From Bdellovibrionales bacterium Ga0074139 (GTDB lineage: Bacteria; Bdellovibrionota; Bdellovibrionia; Bdellovibrionales; Bdellovibrionaceae): a stretch of DNA of 64,000 nt. The stretch is from contig LNEB01000007.1 of assembly GCA_001464795.1 (NCBI GenBank), positions 124,001-188,000 of the forward strand. Direction: 5' to 3'. Positions 42,279 to 51,064 of the stretch are shown here, piece by piece (position 1 is the first letter of the stretch; each line of letters starts with the position of its first letter). Made by a program: the position numbers and the translations under genes. The notes under the pieces were generated by a model, which saw nothing but the letters and a program-made list of their open reading frames with translations, was not told the origin of the DNA and searched no databases.

Positions 42279-43969
42279 GATTTCAATTGCTTCCCGTCAT
42301 TCGAGAAATTTTATTTACTCGTCCTTTGTGGCGATTTTATATTTTATTCGCATCCGTTTTAGCTGCAGCTTTAGGCTTAATGGCGGCCTATTATCAAAAA
42401 TCTTTTATCGATGAGCTTGTTTACAGTTCGCAAATATCTGAGTCTGCCGTTTTATCCGCTTTGTTTTTTGCATTCGGCTGTTTTTTGGTGGCAAGCTTCT
42501 TAACACAGCTGACTTTATATTTGGGCTACAATGAATCCCTCAAATCGCAAAGACAGCTTTCTGAAACTCTTTATCAGCATGCCCTGAAATTAAAAAGTGA
42601 AAGCTTAGAAAAAAGAACTGTAGGTGAAACCGTTGCATTATATGCGACAGACGTACCTGCCAGCACTATTTTGCTTGAACAAACTTTGCCTTACGGGGCC
42701 AGTACTTTTTTTCCCATTTTATTAGCACCTGTGGCCCTCCATTATATGATTGGAACTTCCTTAGCAGAAGTGTTTGTTCTTGTTTTAGCCGTTGCCGTTC
42801 TGAACACAGCACTGGCTTTTCGGCAAAGCCGATTTTTTTCTAAGTTTAAACAATTGGCAGCTGAAAGAGTTTCACGGGTCAATGAGTGGCTGCAAAATAT
42901 TCGCTCTCTTAGAATATTAAATTGGGTGGATTCTTTTGAAGAGCGAATTTTAGATGTAAGAGAAAAGGAAACTTTAAACAGAATCAGCATGGTCACCAAC
43001 GGCCAAGTGATGAACTCGATCACTTCCCATGCGACTTTTTTATTTAACATAGTCGCTGGTTTTATTTTGATTAACTGGCAGGAAAAAACTTTAACAGCAG
43101 GGGAAATTTGGGCCTTATTTTGGGTTCTTGGCCTTTTTCTGAATCGTCCTCTTCGACAACTTCCTTGGTTCTTTACTTTTGGATTTGATGCTTTCACTTC
43201 GGCTAAAAGATTGCAGCAGTTTTTAGATCTCAAACCTTTTCACAATTATCAGGTTCAGAATTTACAAGTTGAAAATAATTCTGAATATTTACTCGAAATC
43301 AAAGGACTTAGCTGGAGAAATGAAAAATCCTTGGTCCTCGATCAATTGGAACTCAATTTAAAAAAAGGTGAAAAAGTAGCCATCCTGGGTGAAGTGGGAT
43401 CTGGAAAAACAGCTTTGCTACTTTGTTTATTAGGAGAGCTTAAAGGAAAATTTGAAAAATTTCTTTATCTAGGTCAGCCAGTGCAGAAAAAAGTAGCTCA
43501 AGACTTTAAACATTCCCTGAATTACGTTCCTCAAGAATCCTTTTTGATGAATTCCAATTTGCGTGACAATGTCTCTTTTGAGTATCAATCAAAAGATATT
43601 CAAGACTCAGAATTGATGCTTCAATTGTCCGATGTGGAATTTAATCCTGAACACGAAGGCCTTGGCCATGGCTTAGAAACATCCATCGGCGAAAGAGGCG
43701 TTAATCTTTCAGGTGGACAAAAGCAAAGGCTCAGCTTGGCTCGCTCGCTGGCTCAGGGAAAAGATATTATCTTAATCGATGATGGGATGAGTCAGCTGGA
43801 TTCCAACACTGAGAAAAAAATCTTAAGTGAAATTTTTAAAAAATCTTTAAAAAATAAAACAGTTATTGTGACCACTCACAGAAGATCTATTTTACAATAC
43901 ATGGATTCTGTTTACGAACTCAAAAAAGGCAAGCTTTATAAAATCCAAAACGAAAGTCAGGTTTTATGA
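42275..43969 (+). CDS. ABC exporter half-transporter, ABCC-like first half (degenerate catalytic site)
   Basis: The start is the ATG at 42275 overlapping the 2OG oxygenase stop; the frame is open upstream but that segment is inside the oxygenase gene. The 564-residue protein has a six-helix membrane domain and a C-terminal nucleotide-binding domain. The Walker A is GEVGSGKTALL, the signature VNLSGGQKQRLSLARSL, and the Walker B ILIDDGMSQLD has Asp where the catalytic Glu should be. The text around it (ETSIGERGVNLSGGQKQR...LIDD) is strikingly like NBD1 of eukaryotic ABCC/MRP proteins, which also has Asp. It overlaps the second half-transporter by 4 bases (ATGA). Confidence 0.9.
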   Translation: MRFQLLPVIREILFTRPLWRFYILFASVLAAALGLMAAYYQKSFIDELVYSSQISESAVLSALFFAFGCFLVASFLTQLTLYLGYNESLKSQRQLSETLYQHALKLKSESLEKRTVGETVALYATDVPASTILLEQTLPYGASTFFPILLAPVALHYMIGTSLAEVFVLVLAVAVLNTALAFRQSRFFSKFKQLAAERVSRVNEWLQNIRSLRILNWVDSFEERILDVREKETLNRISMVTNGQVMNSITSHATFLFNIVAGFILINWQEKTLTAGEIWALFWVLGLFLNRPLRQLPWFFTFGFDAFTSAKRLQQFLDLKPFHNYQVQNLQVENNSEYLLEIKGLSWRNEKSLVLDQLELNLKKGEKVAILGEVGSGKTALLLCLLGELKGKFEKFLYLGQPVQKKVAQDFKHSLNYVPQESFLMNSNLRDNVSFEYQSKDIQDSELMLQLSDVEFNPEHEGLGHGLETSIGERGVNLSGGQKQRLSLARSLAQGKDIILIDDGMSQLDSNTEKKILSEIFKKSLKNKTVIVTTHRRSILQYMDSVYELKKGKLYKIQNESQVL

Positions 43970-45792
43970 GTCAAAGTTTTGAGCTCGAATTAGAAAAAAA
44001 ATTCGAAGGAGGATTTAAAAAATCCATCTTTGACACTTTGGTCATGTGCTACTCTCCGTTTCGAAATAAATTAATTCTCGTTTTATCACTGGGAATGCTA
44101 GGAAGACTTTTAGCTTTATCAAATACCAATATGGTGGGTCTTTGGGTGGACAGCTTAACGAAGCAAAGCTCTTACGCATGGCTAGCCGGTTGGACTTCAA
44201 CAGATTTTCTTTATGCTCTTTTAGCTTTAACTGGATCAGGATTTGTACTGACCACCTACTTCCGCGTTTCCTTTTCGAGGCTATCAGCTAGGGCCGTTTC
44301 ATCGCTGTATGATGAAACCACCTACCGAGTGTCCCGGGCCCCCATGCGATTTTTTGATCAAAACCCTCTGGGACGAATTATCACCCGTTTTTCTTCAGAT
44401 TATGGAAATATTTTTCGCCTTTTTGGTGGCCCTCTGGCCGAATTTTTTTCGATTCTATTTGATCTATTAGCCTTCGTTATACTGATCACATTTCTTCACC
44501 CCAGTTTTTTTCTATTGATGATGGTCTACGGAGCCTCCAATTGGCTGGTTTATGTCTTTAACCGTGATTCTTTACGGGCGGCCAGACGAAAGCTTTCCCA
44601 GCAACGGGGGCCATCGATTGCCCACTTTGCAGAAACCGTTCAGGGCTCAATTAATATTCGTTTATTCGAAAAGGAATCTTTATTTAATAAGCACTTTACA
44701 GGTTTGGATTCTGAATACCTGCAGTCAAAAAATAAAACATTTTTAAAAGTTGTTTTCTATATTTTTCAAATGAATGCGGTCAGTACCATTTGGTTTTTAA
44801 TTGTCGGAATGTATTCTTACTGGGGGCTGCAATCAGGATTTTTAACAGTCGGTGATGTGGGCTCTGCCCTGGGGCTTGTGATTGTTTCATTTAATTCCAT
44901 TCAAATGTTTTTTGAATGGCTCACACAGCTTGAAGAGGGTTTTGTTGGCGTTGAAAGAATGGATGATTATTTAAGAAGACCCATCGAGCGTTATGCAGAA
45001 CTTCCAGCGCAGACCCTTTATGATACTCAGCATCCCATTAAAAGTAAGGCCTTGGCCCCACTGAATCCAAAAGCCAATTTTGATATTCAATTTAAAAATG
45101 TTAATTTTCGCTACAACGAAGATCAGAAACTCATTTTAAAAAATTTAAATTTATTCATTCCAGAAAAACAAAGGTTAGGCATTATCGGTCGCACCGGAAG
45201 TGGAAAGTCTACGCTACTTCAGTGCTTGACACATCTTTACCCTTTTGAAGGCCATGTCTCGATTGGAAATCGTAGTCCTTCCAATGGATTTGATTTATTA
45301 TCCTATCGATCTTTGATCTCTTACTTGCCTCAAGAACCCGCAGTACTTAAAGCCACACTTAGGGAAAATTTGGATTTACTGAAAGTCCATCAGGATAAAA
45401 CATTGATTCAAAGTTTAATAAAAGTAGGCCTTGGTCCCTGGTTCAAGTCCATCGGTTCAGATCTTAATTTTGAGCTTCAAGAAAAAGGTAAGAATTTATC
45501 CATTGGTGAAAAGCAGCTCTTAGGTCTAGCTAGGTGTTTGCTTCAAGATTGCCCCATTCTTATTTTGGATGAGGCCACCAGCGCCTTAGACCCTGTTACA
45601 GAAAAAATCGTTCTCAATGTGCTAGAGAATGAAGCAAAAGATAAAACTTTGATCTTTGTGGCTCACCGACTTCAAACACTGCAATTCTGTGATCATATTT
45701 TATGGCTCGATGGCGGAAAGATTAAACAACAGGGTCCCCCTCAAGAATTGTTATCACTATTTGAAATCAATGCAAAAAACGAGTTGAACTAG
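43966..45792 (+). CDS. ABC exporter half-transporter, ABCC-like second half (catalytic site intact)
   Basis: This 608-residue partner also has a six-helix membrane domain (with the family's GRIITRFSSDYGNIFR and ARRKLSQQRGPSIAHFAETVQGSINIRLFEKE segments) and an NBD. Walker A is IGRTGSGKSTLL, the signature is LSIGEKQLLGLARCLL, Walker B LILDEATSALD with the catalytic Glu, and the H-loop AHRL. The signature LSIGEKQ differs from LSGGQ in the way that MRP NBD2 (LSVGQRQ) does. With the first gene it should form a heterodimer with one degenerate and one active ATP site. It is followed by mgtE. Confidence 0.9.
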   Translation: MSQSFELELEKKFEGGFKKSIFDTLVMCYSPFRNKLILVLSLGMLGRLLALSNTNMVGLWVDSLTKQSSYAWLAGWTSTDFLYALLALTGSGFVLTTYFRVSFSRLSARAVSSLYDETTYRVSRAPMRFFDQNPLGRIITRFSSDYGNIFRLFGGPLAEFFSILFDLLAFVILITFLHPSFFLLMMVYGASNWLVYVFNRDSLRAARRKLSQQRGPSIAHFAETVQGSINIRLFEKESLFNKHFTGLDSEYLQSKNKTFLKVVFYIFQMNAVSTIWFLIVGMYSYWGLQSGFLTVGDVGSALGLVIVSFNSIQMFFEWLTQLEEGFVGVERMDDYLRRPIERYAELPAQTLYDTQHPIKSKALAPLNPKANFDIQFKNVNFRYNEDQKLILKNLNLFIPEKQRLGIIGRTGSGKSTLLQCLTHLYPFEGHVSIGNRSPSNGFDLLSYRSLISYLPQEPAVLKATLRENLDLLKVHQDKTLIQSLIKVGLGPWFKSIGSDLNFELQEKGKNLSIGEKQLLGLARCLLQDCPILILDEATSALDPVTEKIVLNVLENEAKDKTLIFVAHRLQTLQFCDHILWLDGGKIKQQGPPQELLSLFEINAKNELN

Positions 45793-45833
45793 ACTCAAGC
45801 CCACCCCTCTGTTGAACCGAAATGGAACTGTAG

Positions 45834-47192
45834 ATGTCAGAAGAGAAAAACACCCCTCAGGACGTGGCACAAAGTTCACCTGCCACTGAAAACGATTTTA
45901 TGTTGATGGCCACGTCTTGGTCAGCATTAAGTCATGAAGATCGAAAAGAAAAATTTAATACTTTACCAAGAACTGAAGCGGAAGAACTTTTTTTAAGCCT
46001 GAACACCCACGATCAAGCCGAGCTTATTCAGGAATTTTCTGGTTTATTAGAAAAAAGATCATGGGTTCGTCTTCTGGCACCTGATGATGTGGCCGATCTT
46101 ATCCAAGAGCTAGGTGTTGATTCCAAAGAAGAAATTTTAAACCTCATTGATCCGCAAACTCGCAGAGAAGTGACCGCCCTACTGGCTTATGCAGAGGACA
46201 ATGCCGGTGGACTGATGAGTTCACGGTTTGCAAGGCTCAGGCCTGATATGACAGTGGATGAAGCGATTCGCTATTTAAGGTTGCAATCCAAAACCCAAGT
46301 GGAAACTATTTATTATGCCTACGTCATGGATGCCCACCAAAAACTTCTAGGAGTTGTTTCTTTCCGCGAACTTTTTGCAGCCTCGAATCAAAAAATTGTT
46401 TCTGAAATCATGGAAACCGATATCGTAAAAATTCCAGTGGAAATGGATCAAGAGCAAATTGGAAGAATATTTTCCCAGCAAAATTTGATGGCTTTACCGG
46501 TTATTGATTCAGAAGGAATCATGCAGGGTATTTTAACTTTCGATGACGTGGCTGATGCCATTCAACAGGAAGCCACAGAAGACATTCAAAAATTTGGTGG
46601 TGTGGAAAGTTTAGAAGCTCCTTATTTTAATCTTACTTTTTTTGAAATGTTTCGAAAAAGGGGCGGTTGGCTGATTTTACTATTTTTAGGTGGAATGTTT
46701 ACGACCACTGCGATTAGTTATTTTCAAGTTGAAATCGAGCGTGCGGTGGTTCTTACTTTTTTCTTACCTTTGATTATTGCCTCGGGTGGAAACTCAGGCT
46801 CTCAAGCTTCCACATTGATCATTCGAGCCTTAGCTTTAGGTGAAGTCAGGCTTCAGGACTGGTGGCGAGTGATTAAAAAAGAAATCCTGATTGGATTAGC
46901 ACTGGGACTTTTGCTGGGCACCATTGGTCTTATCAGAATCCTGGCTTGGCCAGGTAAAGTCAGTCAATTCGGAGAGCATTATGCCTACTTGGCCATTACA
47001 GTTTTCTTTACATTATTGTGTATTGTTCCCTACGGTACAATCACAGGCTCCATGCTTCCGTTTGTGCTAAAGAAATTTAATTTAGATCCCGCCTCAGCAT
47101 CAGCACCCTTTGTGGCAACCCTGGTGGATGTGATGGGACTTGTGATTTATTTCAGTATTGCAAGTTATGTTCTAAAAGGAGTTCTGCTTTAA
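45834..47192 (+). CDS. mgtE: Magnesium transporter MgtE
   Basis: MgtE is a Mg2+-gated channel. The 452-residue protein shows the N-domain superhelix (RLLAPDDVADLIQELGVDSKEEILNLIDPQTRREVTALLAYAEDNAGGLMSSRF), two CBS domains (near 140-255), a plug helix and five membrane segments with the filter region ASGGNSGSQASTLIIRALALGE. It is complete. It lies 41 bases after the ABC genes; it may be co-transcribed. Its stop overlaps the convergent protease stop by 4 bases within a palindrome (47181-47199). Confidence 0.95.
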   Translation: MSEEKNTPQDVAQSSPATENDFMLMATSWSALSHEDRKEKFNTLPRTEAEELFLSLNTHDQAELIQEFSGLLEKRSWVRLLAPDDVADLIQELGVDSKEEILNLIDPQTRREVTALLAYAEDNAGGLMSSRFARLRPDMTVDEAIRYLRLQSKTQVETIYYAYVMDAHQKLLGVVSFRELFAASNQKIVSEIMETDIVKIPVEMDQEQIGRIFSQQNLMALPVIDSEGIMQGILTFDDVADAIQQEATEDIQKFGGVESLEAPYFNLTFFEMFRKRGGWLILLFLGGMFTTTAISYFQVEIERAVVLTFFLPLIIASGGNSGSQASTLIIRALALGEVRLQDWWRVIKKEILIGLALGLLLGTIGLIRILAWPGKVSQFGEHYAYLAITVFFTLLCIVPYGTITGSMLPFVLKKFNLDPASASAPFVATLVDVMGLVIYFSIASYVLKGVLL

Positions 47193-47199
47193 GCAGAAC
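47181..47199. repeat. Palindrome across two convergent stop codons
   Basis: GTTCTGCTT-T-AAGCAGAAC has perfect 9-base arms. The stop codons of mgtE (47190-47192) and of the protease (47191-47189) overlap in its centre. As RNA it would fold into a hairpin in either direction, without an obvious T tract, so it is a weak bidirectional terminator at best. Confidence 0.5.
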
Positions 47200-48976
47200 C
47201 CTTAGCTAGATTTTTGGTCCATGACAGGATCTTTTGACTGACAGATTGAGAAGCATCTTGGAATTGAACTCCGTAGGATTTTTTCTCTTCACTCCAAACA
47301 ATTCTTCCTTGGACTTCGATCTCTCCCTCGCCTGTGGGGTTCGAAATTTTCATAGTTACAAGTGAGCCTTTTTCGATCAGATCATCTGCAGAGAATGAGA
47401 GTCCACCCATAGAAAGAGTTTGAACTTGGCCGACCACTTCTCTGCCGCCCATGTTGATTCTCACATCAGACTTCACTTGGAACCTTTCAAATTTTCTACG
47501 ACTTTGTGGTAAGCGAGATTTCATTGTGTACCAAACCGCCACTGGTACTAGCAAAACTAAAAAGGCACCCAATGGAATCATGGGGCCAGAACCTGAAGAT
47601 CCATTCAATGCTCGCACAAGACCACATCCTCCAGCACCACCAGCTGCTTCTTCGATTGAAGCCAACCCTCGATCGCTAGTAACTTTATATTCAGGTTGTG
47701 ATGCAAGAACCGCAGTGGATCCTTTAGCAAAGGACACTAAAGAGTTCGCATTGACTCGACCGTTAGTAGAAACTTTTCCACTTAGTGAAGAGCGCACATT
47801 CACACTTGAGATAATAAGTTCTTTAATTTGATAACCAGTCAACTGCGGAGACTCTCTCCAGGCCAGTGCCGCAATACCCGCTACAAAAGGAGCCGCCATA
47901 CTTGTGCCTGACATCAAAGTATAAGTGTTACCAAAATAAGTACTATAAATGTAAAGACCGGGAGCCGCTACTTGTACTAGGTTAGCTCCGTAATTGGAAA
48001 ATGAAGCCAGATTATCTGAATCTGTCGATGCAGCGACAGCCAAGTTAGCAGGAACATCGTAACTGGCGGGATACATGGGTGAAACATCATTGTTGGATGA
48101 ATTGTTACCAGCGGCTGTGACAACTAAAACCTCACGACTGTAAGCGTAGGCCAAAGCGTCTAATAAAGATCGACTGTAAGAGCCACCACCCCAAGAGCAA
48201 TTAATCACTTGAGCTCCGTTATCGACTGCGTAGTAAATGGCTCGAATGGCGTCACTGGTACGACCAGATCCATTTGCATCTAAAAACTTCAATGCCATCA
48301 CTTGAATTTTTGATTGAGGCCTTGATGAAGCAAAGATATCAAAACCTGCGCCGATGACGATTCCAGCCACGTGGCTTCCATGGCCTTCGTCGTCTTGTGG
48401 AGAATTTGAATTAGCTGAAAAATTCCAACCATTGATGTCATCCACATAACCGTTTTGATCGTCATCAATACCAGATATTCCGTTCAGCTCAGAGGGATTT
48501 TTCCAAATGGCATCGGATTGAACAAGGGCTGCATGAGTTAAATTCACACCGGTGTCGATCACAGCCACCACTGGGCGATTATTAATGTTAAAAGCTGAGT
48601 ATTGATCCCAGGATTGCACCACTTGCACTGGTGCATAGTTTTGAGAAAAAGAAGCTGACATAGCACTTTCAGAAAGAGCTTCGGGCTCGGACTGGGCCCC
48701 TTCCGGCTGAACAGGCTTAGAAAGAATGTAGTTAGGTTCGATGTATTCCACATCAGGGTCTTGAGAAAGAGATTGAAAATCCTGAGGATTAGAAAGTTTA
48801 ACTTGGTAAACACCTGTGGAAGAAACCTGCCCTTTTAAGGACAAACCACCCACCACTTTGGATTGCAAAGTGTGAACTGATCTTTGGCTTTTTAATTTAA
48901 TAATGTATTCGCCGGGCACAGCTTCCAGTTGGGGTGACTGCGCCATAGCAAAACTTATAACCAAGTACATCAACAT
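47189..48976 (-). CDS. Membrane-anchored subtilisin-like protease with C-terminal PilZ domain
   Basis: The 595-residue protein has a short signal peptide, an inhibitor-I9-like propeptide (about 20-88), and an S8 peptidase domain with the triad Asp141 (VIDTGVN), His199 (GHGSHVAG) and Ser359 (GTSMAAP), plus the oxyanion Asn291 (AAGNN). A Gly-rich stretch with a cysteine (AGGAGGCGLV, Cys451) precedes a membrane segment (about 466-484) and basic residues. A PilZ domain (about 494-590) follows, with the first motif RKFER (Arg494, Arg498) intact and the second as TLSMGG, where Asp/Asn of the usual (D/N)xSxxG is replaced by Thr. The protease should be outside and PilZ in the cytoplasm. Cys451 plus the membrane segment resembles MYXO-/GlyGly-CTERM sorting signals, normally at the very end. 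Binding of c-di-GMP is inferred and the Thr makes it uncertain. Confidence 0.85.
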   Translation of the reverse strand: MLMYLVISFAMAQSPQLEAVPGEYIIKLKSQRSVHTLQSKVVGGLSLKGQVSSTGVYQVKLSNPQDFQSLSQDPDVEYIEPNYILSKPVQPEGAQSEPEALSESAMSASFSQNYAPVQVVQSWDQYSAFNINNRPVVAVIDTGVNLTHAALVQSDAIWKNPSELNGISGIDDDQNGYVDDINGWNFSANSNSPQDDEGHGSHVAGIVIGAGFDIFASSRPQSKIQVMALKFLDANGSGRTSDAIRAIYYAVDNGAQVINCSWGGGSYSRSLLDALAYAYSREVLVVTAAGNNSSNNDVSPMYPASYDVPANLAVAASTDSDNLASFSNYGANLVQVAAPGLYIYSTYFGNTYTLMSGTSMAAPFVAGIAALAWRESPQLTGYQIKELIISSVNVRSSLSGKVSTNGRVNANSLVSFAKGSTAVLASQPEYKVTSDRGLASIEEAAGGAGGCGLVRALNGSSGSGPMIPLGAFLVLLVPVAVWYTMKSRLPQSRRKFERFQVKSDVRINMGGREVVGQVQTLSMGGLSFSADDLIEKGSLVTMKISNPTGEGEIEVQGRIVWSEEKKSYGVQFQDASQSVSQKILSWTKNLAKGSA

Positions 48977-49002
48977 GCTACTCTATCGGCCTAAAGTCTA
49001 GG

Positions 49003-49064
49003 TCACTTAAGAATCAATTTGAGACCAGGCCAAAACAATTTGATTATCAATTTGAGTCACTTAA
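49003..49064 (+). repeat. Rearranged direct repeats upstream of the DUF502 gene
   Basis: TCACTTAA (49003-49010) and ATCAATTTGAG (49013-49023) recur in swapped order as ATCAATTTGAG (49046-49056) and TCACTTAA (49057-49064). The block lies in the 110-base gap between divergent genes, about 23 bases before the TTG start. It may hold operators or be a local duplication. Between the copies TTGAT-T-ATCAA (49040-49050) forms a small inverted repeat. Confidence 0.4.
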
Positions 49065-49086
49065 AAACCAATAAAGGAAATCTCCA

Positions 49087-49686
49087 TTGAACCATTTTAA
49101 AACAGTCTTTTTAAGAGGACTCTTGACCCTACTTCCCATCGCTTTGACTGTTTATATTTTGTACGCAGGATTGTTAATTTTTGAGAATTTTTTAGGTGGA
49201 GTTATTAAGCAAATTCTTCCACCCGAAAATTATATCCCAGGATTGGGCTTTGGCCTTACACTGATTTTAATTTTTACTTTTGGCCTCATGCTCAATAATT
49301 TTATCCTACAAACATTATTAGCTAAGCTTGAAGAAAAATTAAAATCCATTCCTCTGATTAAAGCTGTTTATTCACCCATCAGGGATCTGATGAATCTTTT
49401 CTCGAAAGGACAACAAAAAGGACTGCGAGGCGTGGTGCTTATCGACTGGCAAGAAGGCGGGCCTTCTTCAATTGGACTTATCACTCGAGATACTTTTGAG
49501 GATCTTCCTCAGGTCAAAACTGAAGATTTAATCGCTGTGTTTTTACCTCTCAGTTACGGAGTGGGAGGTGTCACAGTTTTAATTAAAAAATCAAAAGTGA
49601 GAATCATCGACATCCCTGTGGAAAGAGCCTTACAATTAGCCATTACAGGATGGATTAAAACTGATAACCCAGAAAGTATCAAATGA
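49087..49686 (+). CDS. DUF502 family membrane protein
   Basis: The start is TTG at 49087, with AAAGGAA at about 7-base spacing. The 199-residue protein has two membrane segments (about 9-30 and 50-73) and a soluble C-terminal part. It shows the DUF502 hallmarks: FLRGLLTLLPIALTVYIL, IPGLGFGLTLILIFTFG, IPLIKAVYSPIRDLMNLFS and LIAVFLPLSYGVGGVTVLI. Its function is unknown in the family. Its stop overlaps the start of the following gene as ATGA, which suggests joint translation. Confidence 0.85.
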   Translation: MNHFKTVFLRGLLTLLPIALTVYILYAGLLIFENFLGGVIKQILPPENYIPGLGFGLTLILIFTFGLMLNNFILQTLLAKLEEKLKSIPLIKAVYSPIRDLMNLFSKGQQKGLRGVVLIDWQEGGPSSIGLITRDTFEDLPQVKTEDLIAVFLPLSYGVGGVTVLIKKSKVRIIDIPVERALQLAITGWIKTDNPESIK

Positions 49687-51059
49687 GCCGACAAAAAAAT
49701 ACCACTCTCGAAAAAGCTCAAGAAATTAATTTAGATGCAGAGAAGTACGGCACCTTTGCTGAAATTGGTGCTGGACAAGAAGTGGCAAGACATTTTTTTC
49801 TAGCTGGCAAAGCTTCTCAAACCATCGCAAAAACAATGTCAGCTTACGATATGATTTTCAGCGATGAAATTTACGGCAAAGAAAAAAATGGCCGCTACGT
49901 TTGTAAGTCCAGGCTCAACAAAATGTTAGATAAAGAATATAATCTTATCCTTCAACGACTTGAAACTCACCGAGGAAAACAAACTTCTTTTTTTAGTTTT
50001 GCAAACACTGTGGCCACAGGCAGTGCAGAGATTCCTAAATGCCATGGATGGATGGGAGTCAGGTTTCAAACTTCCCCGGGCAGTGAATCCCATGATATCA
50101 TTTTGCACGTTCGCATGATGGATCGTTTTCGTCTTCAACAACAAGAAGCATTGGGAATTCTAGGCGTTAATTTGATTCATTCTGCTTTTTACCACAGAAA
50201 ATCTTCGGCTGATTTTATTTCGCACCTGACAGAAAATTTAAAAAAAGGACAAATTCTAATCGATTACTTTGAGTCCTCTGGTCCTGAGCTCGCTCACTTT
50301 GATAACCGAGTCACAAATTTGCAACTTGTCAAAGAAGGTTTATCAGAAGCTGTTTTATTTGGTGAGGATCAAAAAGTTCAGTTTTTACCTGATGAAGTTT
50401 ATCAAAAAACTCTTTTGATCCAAAGAGGTCACTACAAACCCATGACTATCAGTCACCAAGATATGATGGATAAAGGCTTGCACCAGTTAAAAGCCGATGT
50501 GAAATCTTTAAAATTAAAAACTCAAGATGTGGTGACACTTAACGAAATTGAGATCTCTGATAAATCCAACATCGATGACTACATTCAAAGAATTGAAATG
50601 CTGTCATTGCTTGGTTTAAGAACTTTAGTGACCCACTTCCCGCTTTATTACCAAATGAAATCTTTTTTTCGCAAGTACACCCAAAATCCTATGATCTTAG
50701 TGATGAGTGCCAGTCATTTAGATAGGATCTTTGAACCCGACCATTACAAAAATTTAGAAGGTGGAATTTTTGAGGGTTTAGGAAAATTACTTGATGAAAA
50801 CACAAGGCTTTACATTTACCCCTATAAAACTGAAAAATTATGCCTGACAGCCTCTACATTTCATCCCTCTAAAGGTTCAAGAAAAGTCTACGAGCATTTC
50901 CGTGATGCCGAGCTTATTTTAGATATCAGTGGTTGTGACGAATCCGCTGATTTTTATCACTCAGAAATGATTTCTAAAATGATCCAGAAAAAAGATAAAA
51001 AGTGGGAAAAATTAGTTCCCACTGCTATCGTTTCTTATTTACAAAAAAATAAAATTTAA
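49683..51059 (+). CDS. Conserved protein of unknown function (DUF502 partner)
   Basis: This 458-residue protein has no signal peptide or membrane segment. Its N-terminus (INLDAEKYGTFAEIGAGQEVARHFFLAGKASQTIAKTMSAYDM) is a very strongly conserved-looking block, and I recall similar proteins in cyanobacteria and Bacteroidetes that are sometimes mislabelled TonB-dependent receptor or nicotinate-nucleotide adenylyltransferase. No barrel or nucleotide-binding motif supports either name. The middle contains HSAFYHRKSSADFISHLTENL and the C-terminus DAELILDISGCDESADFY. It overlaps the DUF502 gene by 4 bases. A cytoplasmic enzyme-like protein is the safe reading. Confidence 0.65.
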   Translation: MSRQKNTTLEKAQEINLDAEKYGTFAEIGAGQEVARHFFLAGKASQTIAKTMSAYDMIFSDEIYGKEKNGRYVCKSRLNKMLDKEYNLILQRLETHRGKQTSFFSFANTVATGSAEIPKCHGWMGVRFQTSPGSESHDIILHVRMMDRFRLQQQEALGILGVNLIHSAFYHRKSSADFISHLTENLKKGQILIDYFESSGPELAHFDNRVTNLQLVKEGLSEAVLFGEDQKVQFLPDEVYQKTLLIQRGHYKPMTISHQDMMDKGLHQLKADVKSLKLKTQDVVTLNEIEISDKSNIDDYIQRIEMLSLLGLRTLVTHFPLYYQMKSFFRKYTQNPMILVMSASHLDRIFEPDHYKNLEGGIFEGLGKLLDENTRLYIYPYKTEKLCLTASTFHPSKGSRKVYEHFRDAELILDISGCDESADFYHSEMISKMIQKKDKKWEKLVPTAIVSYLQKNKI

Positions 51060-51064
51060 AAAAT

